A stretch of 64,000 nucleotides of DNA, from contig NZ_BMHT01000001.1 of assembly GCF_014641455.1 (NCBI RefSeq), positions 496,001 through 560,000 on the forward strand, given 5' to 3'. Made by a program: the position numbers and the translations under genes. Below the pieces are notes generated by a model, which saw only the letters and a program-made list of their open reading frames with translations, ran no database searches and was not told the origin of the DNA. Positions 32,534 to 43,104 of the stretch are shown here, one piece after another; within the stretch, counting starts at the first letter, position 1, and each line of letters begins with the position of its first letter. Origin of the DNA: Hymenobacter cavernae (GTDB taxonomy: Bacteria; Bacteroidota; Bacteroidia; Cytophagales; Hymenobacteraceae).

Positions 32534-35068
32534 ATGCTACTCCCCGACCTTCCCATCCGGGCTGCCCTCCCGGAGTTACTCACGACCCTAGGTGCCACCA
32601 ACTGCGCGGTGCTACAAGCGCCGCCTGGCGCGGGCAAAACCACCGTAGTGCCCTTGGCGCTGCTGGAAGCCGACTGGATGCCCGCCAATGGTCGCATCAT
32701 CGTGCTGGAGCCACGGCGGTTGGCGGCACGGGCCGCAGCGGCGCGCATGGCGAGTTTGCTGGGCGAGCCGGTGGGCCAAACGGTAGGCTACCGGGTGCGC
32801 TTGGAAAGCAAGATTTCAAGCAAGACCCGCATTGAAGTCGCCACGGAAGTTATCCTGACGCGCATGTTGCAGGACGACCCGGCGCTGGAAGGCGTAGCGG
32901 CCGTGCTCTTCGATGAGTTTCACGAGCGCAGTCTGCAAGCCGACCTAGGTTTGGCCTTGGCGCTGGATGCGCAGGCGGTACTGCGGCCCGATCTGCGCCT
33001 CCTTATTATGAGTGCCACGCTGGAAGCGGAGCGGCTGGGGAGCTGGCTCGGCGCGCCCGTGGTGCGCAGTGCGGGCTTGCAACATCCGGTGGCAACGCAC
33101 TACCTGACCCCAGCCCGACTGGCCGCCACCAGCAACCGCCCTCACGAGCGGCTCGCGCATCTTACCCCGGCCATCGTGCGCGAAGCCCTGGCCCAGCACC
33201 CCGGCGACGTGCTCGTGTTTCTGCCTGGCCTGGCCGACCAGCGCCGCACGGCGGAAAAGCTAGGTTCATTGCCCAATAACGTTGATGTGCATGTGCTGCA
33301 CGGCGAGCTGCCGGCCGAGCAGCAGGATGCCGCGCTGCGCCCCGCGCCAGCTGGTCGGCGCAAAGTGGTGCTGGCCACCAGCATTGCCGAAACCAGCTTA
33401 ACCATTGAGGGCGTGCAGGTGGTAGTGGATGGTGGCTACGCCCGCGTGCCTCACTTCGAGCCGCACACCGGCCTCACCTCGCTCGAAACCGTGCCCGTGA
33501 GCCAGGCCGCCGCCGACCAGCGCCGCGGCCGGGCCGGGCGCCTGGGTCCCGGCACCTGCTACCGCCTCTGGACCGAGGCCGAACACGCGCTCCGCCCGGC
33601 CCACCTGCCCCCCGAAATCCTGACCGCCGACCTGAGCGGGCTGGCGTTGGAGCTAGCCCTCTGGGGTGTGCAGGATGCCAGTACTTTGCGCTGGCTCGAT
33701 GCGACTCCGGCCGCTGCCTTGGCCCAGGCCCGCGACTTATTGATGAGGCTAGGTGCCTTGCTGCCTTCCGGCAAACCCACCGAACACGGCCGCACACTGG
33801 CGGGCCTGGGTCTGGTGCCGCGGCTGGGGCATTTGGTCATTCGCGGGAAAGAGGCGGGCCACGGCGCTACGGCCTGCGCGTTGGCGGCGTTGCTCACCGA
33901 GCGCGACCTACTGCGCCTGCCCGACGGAGCCGCTACGCCACCCGATCTGCGCCTGCGCCTGGAAGCCGTTGCGACGGGCCGCTCGCCACTACCGGGTCTG
34001 GTGCCCGATCAGGGTGCTTTGCACCGGGTGCGCGAGGCAGCGGCCGTGCTCCGGCACCGGGCCGATGTCAGGACAACGCAGCTCGAACCGGATGCCGCTG
34101 GCTTGCTGGCGGCGCTGGCCTATCCCGACCGCCTCGCGCAACGCGAGTCGCCGGAACGGGTGCGCCTCGTGACGGGGCAGCGCGCCAGCTTGCCGGCCGA
34201 GTATTTCGGGCGCGATGATGTGTTCTTTGCCGTGGCTCACCTCGATGGCCCACCTGCGTTGCCCCGCGCCGTGCTGGCCGCCCCGCTCGACCGCGCCGAG
34301 CTGGACCAGCACTTTGCCGACCTCATCGAAGTGAGTGAGGACGTAAGCTGGGATGCTGCCGCCGGACGCGTGGTAGCCCGAAAGCGCCGCCGTTTGGGTG
34401 CACTCAACCTTGCCGAAATGCCGTTGGCGAATCCTGCGCCCGAGGCCATCGAAGCAGCGCTTTTGGATGGGTTGCGTGCCGCTGGCCTAGGTCGGTTGCC
34501 GTGGAGCCCGGAGGCGCAGCAGGTGCGGGAGCGACTGGCTTTTCTGCACGCCTTAGCTCCTGCGGAATGGCCGGATGTGTCGGATGAAGCACTGCTGGCG
34601 CAACTGGAAGATTGGCTCGGGCCTTACCTGGGCGGGCTGAAATCAGTAGTGGAAGTAAACCGCCTTGATCTGCGCCAGGCGCTGCTTGCGTGGTTGCCGG
34701 GCGGCTGGGGCCAGCAGCAGGAGCTGGACCGCTTGGCGCCTGCCCAGCTTGCGGTGCCCACCGGCTCGCGCATCACCCTCGACTACTCCGACCCGGCAGC
34801 GCCGGTGCTAGCGGTCCGCTTGCAGGAAGTTTTTGGCCTGCTCGATACGCCTGTAGTTGGAGGCGGGCGCGTGCCGCTCACGCTGCATCTGCTTTCGCCG
34901 GGCCACCGGCCGGTGCAGGTGACGCGGGACTTGCGCAGCTTCTGGACCAACGGCTACTTCGAGGTCCGCAAGGATATGCGCGGCCGCTACCCCAAACACT
35001 ATTGGCCCGACAACCCCTTGGAAGCTGAGCCGATGCGCGGCACCCGCCGGCAGAACGGGCTGAAATAA
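32534..35068 (+). CDS. hrpB: ATP-dependent helicase HrpB
   Basis: The 844-residue DEAH/RHA helicase has motif I A-P-P-G-A-G-K-T near residues 29-36, E-P-R-R-L-A-A-R near 61, a D-E-F-H-E-R box near 131 (variant of DEAH), S-A-T-L near 160, helicase C motif Q-R-R-G-R-A-G-R near 318, and the HrpB-specific tail D-L-R-S-F-W-T-N-G-Y and R-G-R-Y-P-K-H-Y-W-P-D-N-P. The in vivo substrate of HrpB is not established. Length is normal. It is divergent from marR. Very high GC and several CTA GGT pairs are seen. Confidence 0.95.
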   Translation: MLLPDLPIRAALPELLTTLGATNCAVLQAPPGAGKTTVVPLALLEADWMPANGRIIVLEPRRLAARAAAARMASLLGEPVGQTVGYRVRLESKISSKTRIEVATEVILTRMLQDDPALEGVAAVLFDEFHERSLQADLGLALALDAQAVLRPDLRLLIMSATLEAERLGSWLGAPVVRSAGLQHPVATHYLTPARLAATSNRPHERLAHLTPAIVREALAQHPGDVLVFLPGLADQRRTAEKLGSLPNNVDVHVLHGELPAEQQDAALRPAPAGRRKVVLATSIAETSLTIEGVQVVVDGGYARVPHFEPHTGLTSLETVPVSQAAADQRRGRAGRLGPGTCYRLWTEAEHALRPAHLPPEILTADLSGLALELALWGVQDASTLRWLDATPAAALAQARDLLMRLGALLPSGKPTEHGRTLAGLGLVPRLGHLVIRGKEAGHGATACALAALLTERDLLRLPDGAATPPDLRLRLEAVATGRSPLPGLVPDQGALHRVREAAAVLRHRADVRTTQLEPDAAGLLAALAYPDRLAQRESPERVRLVTGQRASLPAEYFGRDDVFFAVAHLDGPPALPRAVLAAPLDRAELDQHFADLIEVSEDVSWDAAAGRVVARKRRRLGALNLAEMPLANPAPEAIEAALLDGLRAAGLGRLPWSPEAQQVRERLAFLHALAPAEWPDVSDEALLAQLEDWLGPYLGGLKSVVEVNRLDLRQALLAWLPGGWGQQQELDRLAPAQLAVPTGSRITLDYSDPAAPVLAVRLQEVFGLLDTPVVGGGRVPLTLHLLSPGHRPVQVTRDLRSFWTNGYFEVRKDMRGRYPKHYWPDNPLEAEPMRGTRRQNGLK

Positions 35069-35140
35069 CCTAGGTTGACCAAACTTAGGTTTTGCCATTT
35101 AAGCGTGCTTGCCGTAGACCTAGGTTCACTGCCTTGTCTC

Positions 35141-35911
35141 ATGCGTGCATTCTTTACCTTTTTGGCTAAACGCCTTCTCCTGCTGACACTAATCTCGTGG
35201 GGAAGCCTGACTGCGCGCGGGCAAAGTGCCACCACCGGCCGCATTAGTGACCGAAACAACAACGCCTGGCTGATGTATTTCGGGGATGCGCGCTTCGCGG
35301 AGCGGTGGAGCCTGCACACGGAGTTTCAGTACCGCCGTACCAACGGTCTGCGCGACCCGCAGCAGTATTTCTACCGCATTGGGCTTAACTATCATGCGTC
35401 CGAAAAGCTGATGCTGACGGCCGGCTACGTGTATTTGCTTTCGCTGCCCTACGGCGACTATCCCGACCCCGGCCGTTCGTGGGAGCGACGCTTTTACCAG
35501 CAGCTTCAGCTCGAGGAAACGTACGGCAAGCTAGGTATCATGCACCGCTTCCGGCAGGAGCAGCGCTGGCTGCGCGATGCCGGCTCCGACACGTACAAGA
35601 TTTCCAACCGCAGCCGCTACCGTATCCAGCTCACGCTGCCCATCAAAGGCAAAAACGATGAGCCTAACACCTTATATGTCACTGCCTACAACGACCTGTT
35701 TATCAGCTACGGGCCCAACGTGAAGCAGAATATCTTCAACCAAAACCGCCTCTATGGTGCTCTAGGTTATCAGTTCACCAAAGCGACTTCGCTGGAGCTA
35801 GGCTACCTCTACCAGATTGTGCAGCACGACGATGGGCAGGTATTTGAGTACAATCATACCCTGCAAGCCAGCCTAACGGTGAACCCGGATTTTCGCAAGA
35901 ACAAGCCGTAG
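35141..35911 (+). CDS. DUF2490 outer-membrane beta-barrel protein
   Basis: From the ATG at 35141 (M-R-A-F-F-T-F-L) the 256-residue product has a signal peptide to about residue 28 (A-R-G-Q-S) and a 10-to-12-strand barrel with alternating aromatic residues. Family features are W-L-M-Y-F-G-D-A-R-F, Q-Y-F-Y-R-I-G-L-N-Y, R-F-R-Q-E-Q-R-W and L-E-L-G-Y-L-Y-Q. An in-frame start at 35075 would add 22 unrelated residues. Function is unknown. It lies 72 bases behind hrpB and is followed by a palindrome. Confidence 0.86.
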   Translation: MRAFFTFLAKRLLLLTLISWGSLTARGQSATTGRISDRNNNAWLMYFGDARFAERWSLHTEFQYRRTNGLRDPQQYFYRIGLNYHASEKLMLTAGYVYLLSLPYGDYPDPGRSWERRFYQQLQLEETYGKLGIMHRFRQEQRWLRDAGSDTYKISNRSRYRIQLTLPIKGKNDEPNTLYVTAYNDLFISYGPNVKQNIFNQNRLYGALGYQFTKATSLELGYLYQIVQHDDGQVFEYNHTLQASLTVNPDFRKNKP

Positions 35912-36007
35912 CGCAGCCTGCGCTTCGCGTATCGCTGAACGATAAGCGTTGTGACGAACCTAGGTGTGAGTCGTTCAACGATGCGCGAAGCAGGAGCTTC
36001 GCGCTAC
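35908..36007. repeat. Imperfect long palindrome after the DUF2490 gene
   Basis: The arms about 35908-35942 and 35971-36007 pair imperfectly (GTAGCGCAGCCTGCGCTTCG with CGAAGCAGG..GCGCTAC, and TGAACGA with TCGTTCA). The loop holds ACCTAGGT near its centre (35958-35965). It lies between convergent genes. Confidence 0.78.
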
Positions 36008-36010
36008 AAC

Positions 36011-36901
36011 CTAGCCTGGCCCTTGCTCCGAATCGGTGGCAGCCGAGTAGCCCCGCGCCGAAGTGTAGTGGCGGTGCAGCCACCGGCTCAGCCCACCTAG
36101 GCCCGGAAACAGTACCCGCTCCGTGATATTTGCCTGATCGAGTTTATCGCGCACTTCCCATTTCAGGCTAGCCGGAATGATGATGCGGAAGTACAGCGTA
36201 GGATGGGCTTCCAGCCAGTCGTGCAGGTTAGCCTGTGCCGTCGACATGAGAGCAAACAGCGCATATTGGTGCACGATGCGCTCATCCAGCGAAGGTGGTT
36301 CCAGAAACAGCACGAATGGCTCTTGCTGCATCTGCTCCAGGTCGCGCAAGGTGGGACAAACCGGCTCCAGCAGCTCCGGCGTAAACACATTGGAGCCTTC
36401 CTGCCGAATGGCCTCACGCAGGGGCGCCGGTAGGCTTTCGGCCGCTTTCACGTAGTTGATGGCCCAAATCACGCCGTCCTCGTTGTAGGCATTCAGGTCT
36501 TCGGTGGCAAAATGCAGCGCTACGTAGGGCGAATACGTCCAGTCGAGCATGCGCGTGGGCAGGCCGTGGTGCTGCGCCAGCGCCATCCAGTTCCAGATCG
36601 ACGTTTCGGAGTCGGCGGTGCCGCGGGCGTACTTGCGGAAGTTACGCAGCAAGTGGTGCTCCAGCCGGTCGAAATCGCCCCCCAGCCGCGACAGGCTTGT
36701 ACTCAGCGTGTAGGTGTGCGAACGCAGCCCCCGGTACACGAAAGGCGAGCGGTAGCGCCCGATGCGCCCGTCCCAGGTGTCGCGAAACAACACATGTTGC
36801 AGCTCCTCCCAGGAACGAACGTGAAGATCATTGATGCTCGAATACACGGCTAAGGTAAGTTGGCTCGCCCTCAAATACGGCAAATGCGTTTGCGCGGACA
36901 A
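36011..36901 (-). CDS. FRG-domain protein
   Basis: The 296-residue protein has an FRG domain (about 30-165): F-V-Y-R-G-L-R near residue 54, Q-H-H-G-L-P-T-R-M-L-D-W-T near 113-125, and Y-V-A-L-H-F-A near 129-135. The Gly-Leu-Pro-Thr-Arg core is intact. FRG proteins often occur in phage-defence and toxin loci, but their activity is not known to me, and this one has no such neighbours. The C-terminal half is helical, with R-I-I-I-P-A near 235. Ends in W-L-H-R-H-Y and a disordered tail. Confidence 0.86.
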   Translation of the reverse strand: MSAQTHLPYLRASQLTLAVYSSINDLHVRSWEELQHVLFRDTWDGRIGRYRSPFVYRGLRSHTYTLSTSLSRLGGDFDRLEHHLLRNFRKYARGTADSETSIWNWMALAQHHGLPTRMLDWTYSPYVALHFATEDLNAYNEDGVIWAINYVKAAESLPAPLREAIRQEGSNVFTPELLEPVCPTLRDLEQMQQEPFVLFLEPPSLDERIVHQYALFALMSTAQANLHDWLEAHPTLYFRIIIPASLKWEVRDKLDQANITERVLFPGLGGLSRWLHRHYTSARGYSAATDSEQGPG

Positions 36902-37037
36902 GCTGAACCTAGGTAACCAGCGTGCTTTTCCGGCCCTCTTGAACAGTTGAAGCAGCTTTCCTCCCGTCAGGAAAAGGCTAGGTCTTCAGAAAATTATAGG
37001 TTAGCAAGCAAGGCTGCTACTTGGGTTTACAAAACCT

Positions 37038-37071
37038 AAGAACGCCGCAGCTAGGTAGCTGCGGCGTTCTT
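37038..37071. terminator. 16-bp hairpin with CTAGGTAG at its loop
   Basis: A perfect stem (37038-37053 with 37056-37071, AAGAACGCCGCAGCTA) closes on a two-base loop, so the iterated motif CTAGGTAG forms the tip. It lies between the SDR gene stop and the FRG gene start on the minus strand, 41 bases after the SDR stop. The flank AATTAAG gives a weak T tract. Confidence 0.8.
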
Positions 37072-37111
37072 AATTAAGCTTCTTTTCTACTGAAGTAAGC
37101 AGCCGAAGCGC

Positions 37112-37960
37112 CTATTCTCCCTCCGGAAAATCAGCCGCGTTACCGATTTCGGCCACACCTTCCAGCTCTTTCAGCAGGTTCGTAAATTTGTCGCGGGCGC
37201 CTTTCACGGCGGCTTTACCCAAGGGCAGGTGCAACGGCGGATTTTCTTGGTTTACTACATCGTACATGGCTTGCGCCGCACGCACTGGGTCGCCGGGCTG
37301 CTTGCCGCTGTAGCTCTGAATGCCTTTCAGGTTTTCGCCCACCGTGGCGCGATAGTCCTCAATAGCCGTGTCTGCGAAGGTAGCCGAGCGGCCGGCCCAA
37401 TCCGTGCGGAAGCCGCTGGGCTCGATGTTCGTAACCTTAATACCCAGAGGCGCTACCTGCTGCGCCAGGCTCTCTCCGATAGCTTCCAGGGCAAACTTGC
37501 TGGCGTTGTAAACGCCCACGCCAGGGAAGGTTTTCAGCCCGCCGATGCTAGTAATGTTCAGCACATGGCCGCTTTTCTGCTGGCGCAGGTGCGGCAAAAC
37601 GGCCCGTAGCACATGCAGCGGCCCAAATACGTTCACGTCAAACTGCCGCTGTACTTCCTCGGCCGGGATTTCCTCGATGCTGCCCATCGAGCCGTAGCCG
37701 GCGTTATTCACCACCACATCAATGCGGCCAAACACATTGATAGCCGTCTGGATGGCTTCTTTTACCTGCTGCTCGTTGGTCACATCGGCCACCACGCCGT
37801 GCGCCCGGTCATCGGCTTTCTGGGAGAATACTTCGGCCTGCTCCAGCTTGCGGAACGTAGCCACGACCTGGTCGCCTTTATCGAGCACGAAGCTCGCCAG
37901 CGCCTCTCCGAAGCCGGTAGAGGCTCCGGTTATAAACCATACTTTGGAAGTTGTTGCCAT
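37112..37960 (-). CDS. Short-chain dehydrogenase/reductase
   Basis: From the ATG at 37960 (M-A-T-T-S-K-V-W-F) the 282-residue classical SDR has T-G-A-S-T-G-F-G at about 10-17, D-V-T near 62, N-N-A-G-Y-G near 87 and the catalytic Y-N-A-S-K near 153-157, with Ser in I-T-S-I-G. Specificity is unknown; relatives are annotated as oxidoreductases acting on small carbonyl compounds. A longer start at 38005 would only add a Leu/Phe-rich run. Confidence 0.88.
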   Translation of the reverse strand: MATTSKVWFITGASTGFGEALASFVLDKGDQVVATFRKLEQAEVFSQKADDRAHGVVADVTNEQQVKEAIQTAINVFGRIDVVVNNAGYGSMGSIEEIPAEEVQRQFDVNVFGPLHVLRAVLPHLRQQKSGHVLNITSIGGLKTFPGVGVYNASKFALEAIGESLAQQVAPLGIKVTNIEPSGFRTDWAGRSATFADTAIEDYRATVGENLKGIQSYSGKQPGDPVRAAQAMYDVVNQENPPLHLPLGKAAVKGARDKFTNLLKELEGVAEIGNAADFPEGE

Positions 37961-38077
37961 GAGGAAAATGAAATTTAGGTAAGCAAGGCAGCCTACGGGC
38001 CGCACTTACCCTGCTTCAACTGCCTTGCCCCGAACTAGGTTTTCGGTTGAGCGCTTTAGAAGCACTGAACCCAGGCG

Positions 38078-38184
38078 GTCATTTCGACCAGCGGGAGAAA
38101 TCTCGCGTGCAATGGTAATCCAATCATCAGGTAATTAGCACCACAACCTCAGCACGCGAGATTCCTCCCGTTAGTCGAAATGAC
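38078..38184. repeat. Intergenic palindromic repeat, family A, copy 2
   Basis: The arms 38078-38110 and 38152-38184, 33 bases each, pair with few mismatches (GTCATTTCGACCAGCGGGAG on the left). Loop word CAATCATCAGG and arms match the copy at 10107-10213. This copy lies between divergent genes, so it is not simply a terminator. Confidence 0.85.
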
Positions 38185-38296
38185 GTTCGCTTTCTTTCGG
38201 CCCTGTAGGCCTGTTAGTCAGCCGACAAACCTAGGTTAGCACACCTAGCTTTTCCCTTTACAAAACCTTAATCACACAGAACCCAACTTTTCACCG

Positions 38297-38304
38297 TATC
38301 TTTG
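38297..38304 (+). promoter_or_regulatory. Putative -7 element of the guaB promoter
   Basis: TATCTTTG is an exact TAnnTTTG match, 34 bases before the start codon. The upstream region lacks a clear TTG at 19 bases. Confidence 0.5.
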
Positions 38305-38326
38305 TCCGGCAATAAGAAGTACCTAA

Positions 38327-39811
<1,485 letters not shown>

Positions 39812-40187
39812 GGAGCTAGCAGTTGCGTTTACCAACAGAATCCTGCCTGCCGCTTGCGCAGGCAGGATTCTGCATTTTTCTGATATTACATAACCTAGCT
39901 CGACTGCCTCGTATAAACACGTATCCTAGGTTATAAATACCTACTAGTTGTGTTGGCAATAGCCTCATACCCTACTCCGATACCATCCAGAAACAGCGTA
40001 AAGGCTTGATTTAGCAGAAATAACTCTCTCTAAAGTACTTTTTAGCTATAGCTATTCGCAACCGTCGTTTACTAACCTTGTTATAGCCATCATAAAGCCG
40101 ATTTAACGAGGAAGTCTTATCTTGCCGATCCATTGTGCTTTTTTGTCTTAGGATTTTCAAGCAAAAAACTGTACTTTATCTTTCTTC
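39812..40187. other. Intergenic gap after guaB
   Basis: The gap holds the guaB terminator (39836-39879), a CTAGGT pair at 39893-39931 and an AT-rich part from 40010 to 40170 that must carry the promoter of the phosphatase gene. A TATCTTTC at 40177-40184 lies too near the start to judge. No gene is seen. Confidence 0.5.
39836..39879 (+). terminator. Terminator of guaB
   Basis: A 15-bp perfect stem (39836-39850 with 39858-39872, CAGAATCCTGCCTGC) has a seven-base loop and is followed by CATTTTTC. Confidence 0.9.
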
Positions 40188-42284
40188 ATGACAATTCGCC
40201 AGAAGCTAGAAACGGCTCTTCTGCCGCTAATGCTGCTGAGTTGGATCGTGCTGCTCGCTAGTACGCTGCTGCACGCTAATCCGGCTGCTGCTAGCCGGTT
40301 TGGTACCCCACCCGATTGGATAACGCTAGTGGCGCAAGCGGCTTTTGTGGCTGCCACCTTTGGCTTCCAGCGTGCCCAGGCTGACTTATTGCGTGGCACC
40401 GATTTTATTGGTTTGCTGCGCCGTCTGGTGCTCGGGCCGGGTTTGCTGGCTACAATCTGTGTGGGCCTACACCTGCTGGAGCGGCTGGTGCAGTTCAACC
40501 ACCCGAATGCCGACCGTACGTTTTTCGCCATCGTTTACACGATTAACCTAGGTCTGTTCGTCGTTTTTCTGGCGTTCACGAACTATGCGTGGCGGTCTTT
40601 AGTCTTGTTCCGGGCCTCCGAACGGCTGCGGCGCGAGTGGCTCTGGTTCGAGGTTCTGCTAGGTGCCACGCTGCTTTTCCGGCTCATCAGCTGGCAGTTG
40701 CCTTTATATGTGGCACTGCCGGTGCTGGGTGCGCTGGCGTTTTTCGGCGTGTATTTGAGTGGCAACCAAAAATGGGTGGCTTACCTGAGCCGGCGGCAAA
40801 AGATGGAGGCGGTAATGCTGCAAGGAGCTATCCTGCTGAGCATGACCATCTTCGTAGCCTACTTCCTACGCGTCGACCGAGATCCGAAGTTGGTAGCGCC
40901 GGAGCCGCAACATGCTTTTCTACTGCTTACGGTTTTCTTTGCCGCGTTCTACACCATCATGGGACTGCTGGTCACGCTGTTTAACCTGCCCACGGCCGGT
41001 GTTTTCGAGCAAAAGCGCGAGGAAATTCTTAGCTTACAGCGACTTACTCAACTCATCCAACGCGGCCAGACGGAGGAAGAGGTGTATTCCATGCTCTTCG
41101 ACTCGGCCGTGCAGACCGTGGAGGCCGACGCAGCCTGGCTCGATGTGGAAGAGGAAGAAGGAGTTAGGTGCCAGCAGCGCTATAACATTGACGAACAAGG
41201 CTCTGTGGCCATTCGACACCTGCTTGCCGACTACAACCTAGGTCAGATCGAATACCTGAACAACGACCTGAATAATAGTAGCGGCTTCCGAGCCCTAGGC
41301 CTGGAATTCGAAGCGCTCATTGTAATGCCATTGCGCGCAACTAAGCGCAATTACGGCACGCTTTACCTACTCAAAAAGCAGCGCCAAGGCTTCGACCGCG
41401 AGAACATGAGCATCCTGCAAACCTTCACCAGCCAGACGGTACTCAGCATTGAGAATCTGCAACTGGTGGCGCGCTCTATCCAGAATGAACGCGTGCAGGA
41501 AGAGCTAAAGATTGCCTCGTCGGTACAGGAAAGCCTGATTCCGAAGAACTTACCGATTGACAACTGGTTTGAAATCAGTTCGCACGCGCTGGCGGCCAAA
41601 GAGGTAGGCGGCGACTTCTACGACTTTCTGCACCTGCCCGGCCGCCGCTTGGCCATTCTCATCGGCGACGTGTCGGGGAAAGGTGTTACGGCGGCTTTTC
41701 ACATGGCCCAGATGAAAGGCATTTTCCACGCGCTAATGCAGGAAAATCCACTGGCCCGCACCGAGCGCGATAAGTTTCCGGTGCCCAGCCGCTTTATGGC
41801 AATGGCCAATACGGCCCTGATTCACTGTCTGGAAAAGTCGTCGTTCATTACGGCCGCCCTGTACATCATTGACTATGAACACGGTGGCTTCGTATTTGCC
41901 CGCGCCGGGCACTGTCATACGCTTTATTATCACTCGATCAAGGAGGAAGTGTCGTACTTTCGGACGGCAGGCCTAGGTCTGGGCATTATCCGCAACGACA
42001 CTTACGAGAAGCACATCAAGAACCAGTTTTACGACTACAACCCCGGCGACGTGATGGTGATTTACACGGATGGCATCGTGGAAGCGCGCGGCGCCGACCA
42101 GTCGGAATACGGGGAGGAACGGCTGAAACAGATGCTGGAGCGCACGTATTATCTCAACGCCAATGAGATTAAAGCTCAGATCCTCGCCGACTTAGCCGAA
42201 TTCAGCCGCGGTCAGCCCATTCACGACGATCAAACCCTACTGGTCATCAAGTTCCGGACCTCTCAACCCGAACCTAGCATCTAA
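40188..42284 (+). CDS. Membrane-bound SpoIIE-type serine phosphatase with GAF domain
   Basis: The 698-residue protein has about eight N-terminal membrane helices (to residue 265), a GAF-like sensor (about 285-425, with V-M-P-L-R near 385), a helical linker with E-L-K-I-A-S-S-V-Q-E-S-L-I-P, and a PP2C-like SpoIIE domain (about 460-690) with metal ligands in G-G-D-F-Y-D and G-D-V-S-G-K-G and Y-T-D-G-I-V-E-A. Enzymes of this layout (RsbU, RsbP class) dephosphorylate a STAS anti-anti-sigma protein. The next two genes encode a STAS protein and a HATPase kinase, which supports that role. Signal sensed is unknown; the membrane part is not a known sensor. Confidence 0.9.
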   Translation: MTIRQKLETALLPLMLLSWIVLLASTLLHANPAAASRFGTPPDWITLVAQAAFVAATFGFQRAQADLLRGTDFIGLLRRLVLGPGLLATICVGLHLLERLVQFNHPNADRTFFAIVYTINLGLFVVFLAFTNYAWRSLVLFRASERLRREWLWFEVLLGATLLFRLISWQLPLYVALPVLGALAFFGVYLSGNQKWVAYLSRRQKMEAVMLQGAILLSMTIFVAYFLRVDRDPKLVAPEPQHAFLLLTVFFAAFYTIMGLLVTLFNLPTAGVFEQKREEILSLQRLTQLIQRGQTEEEVYSMLFDSAVQTVEADAAWLDVEEEEGVRCQQRYNIDEQGSVAIRHLLADYNLGQIEYLNNDLNNSSGFRALGLEFEALIVMPLRATKRNYGTLYLLKKQRQGFDRENMSILQTFTSQTVLSIENLQLVARSIQNERVQEELKIASSVQESLIPKNLPIDNWFEISSHALAAKEVGGDFYDFLHLPGRRLAILIGDVSGKGVTAAFHMAQMKGIFHALMQENPLARTERDKFPVPSRFMAMANTALIHCLEKSSFITAALYIIDYEHGGFVFARAGHCHTLYYHSIKEEVSYFRTAGLGLGIIRNDTYEKHIKNQFYDYNPGDVMVIYTDGIVEARGADQSEYGEERLKQMLERTYYLNANEIKAQILADLAEFSRGQPIHDDQTLLVIKFRTSQPEPSI

Positions 42285-42298
42285 CGTAGAGCCCCGGT

Positions 42299-42628
42299 AT
42301 GAAAGTGACTCAACAAGCCTCAGACGGCATCCTTACGCTCATTCTCGACGGTGAACTGGATGCTAGCTCTTCCGTGTTGCTCGATACGGAACTGACGAAG
42401 CCAGAAATCCTGAACAATCAGAAAGTTCTGATTGACTGCCAGCGGCTGAACTATATTTCTTCGGCTGGTTTAGGTGTTTTTATTTCTCACCTGCAACGGT
42501 TCCAGGATGCAGGCGTGAAACTGGTATTTTTTAACATGCAGGATAAGGTGCACAACGTGTTCGAAATCCTAGGTTTGGATGCGCTGATGACCATTGTGCC
42601 ATCGGCCGCCGAAGCCACTGCCATCTGA
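42299..42628 (+). CDS. STAS-domain anti-anti-sigma-like protein
   Basis: The 109-residue STAS domain has the phosphoacceptor Ser in I-S-S-A-G-L-G near residues 57-63, with flanking D-C-Q-R-L-N. When dephosphorylated, such proteins bind the HATPase kinase and release its target. It lies 14 bases behind the SpoIIE phosphatase and 23 bases before the HATPase gene, giving the classic trio. It is the expected substrate of both. Confidence 0.93.
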   Translation: MKVTQQASDGILTLILDGELDASSSVLLDTELTKPEILNNQKVLIDCQRLNYISSAGLGVFISHLQRFQDAGVKLVFFNMQDKVHNVFEILGLDALMTIVPSAAEATAI

Positions 42629-42651
42629 TTAGGAAGGAGTACTGAACGAGA

Positions 42652-43065
42652 ATGAGAAACGCTATCAGAATTAGCTGTAACCGCCACAACCTGAAGGTAG
42701 TGCGCGATTTCGTTACGGCATTTCTGGCAACGTACCATCTTTCGGATGTACTGCTCAACCAGCTGTTGGTAGCGGTAGATGAAGTAGTAGCCAACCTAAT
42801 TATTCACGCTAACGGCGAAGACGATTCCCAGTTCCTCAACCTCAAGCTATCCGTTGAGGACCAAACATTTACCATCGAGATAGAAGACGGCAGCAGCAGC
42901 TCCTACCAGCCATCCTCCTACCGGGAGCCCGACTTGCACGAGTTTATCCGGCTGGGTAAAAAAGGGGGCGTCGGCATGGCGCTCGTCAACCGCATTATGG
43001 ATCGGGTGGAGTTTGCTACGGCAAACAACCACAACGTGTGCCGGCTCTACAAACGACTTACCTAA
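42652..43065 (+). CDS. RsbW-like anti-sigma factor kinase (HATPase)
   Basis: The 137-residue HATPase_c domain has the N-box D-E-V-V-A-N-L near residues 43-49, G-D box-like I-E-D-G near 79 and K-G-G-V-G-M-A-L-V near 102-110. Such kinases phosphorylate the STAS partner and sequester a sigma or other target. No sigma gene is adjacent, so the output may be encoded elsewhere or be a non-sigma protein. A hairpin follows. Confidence 0.92.
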   Translation: MRNAIRISCNRHNLKVVRDFVTAFLATYHLSDVLLNQLLVAVDEVVANLIIHANGEDDSQFLNLKLSVEDQTFTIEIEDGSSSSYQPSSYREPDLHEFIRLGKKGGVGMALVNRIMDRVEFATANNHNVCRLYKRLT

Positions 43066-43104
43066 CACTTAGGCACGCCTTACCCACAAACCTAGCTTTA
43101 CTGT

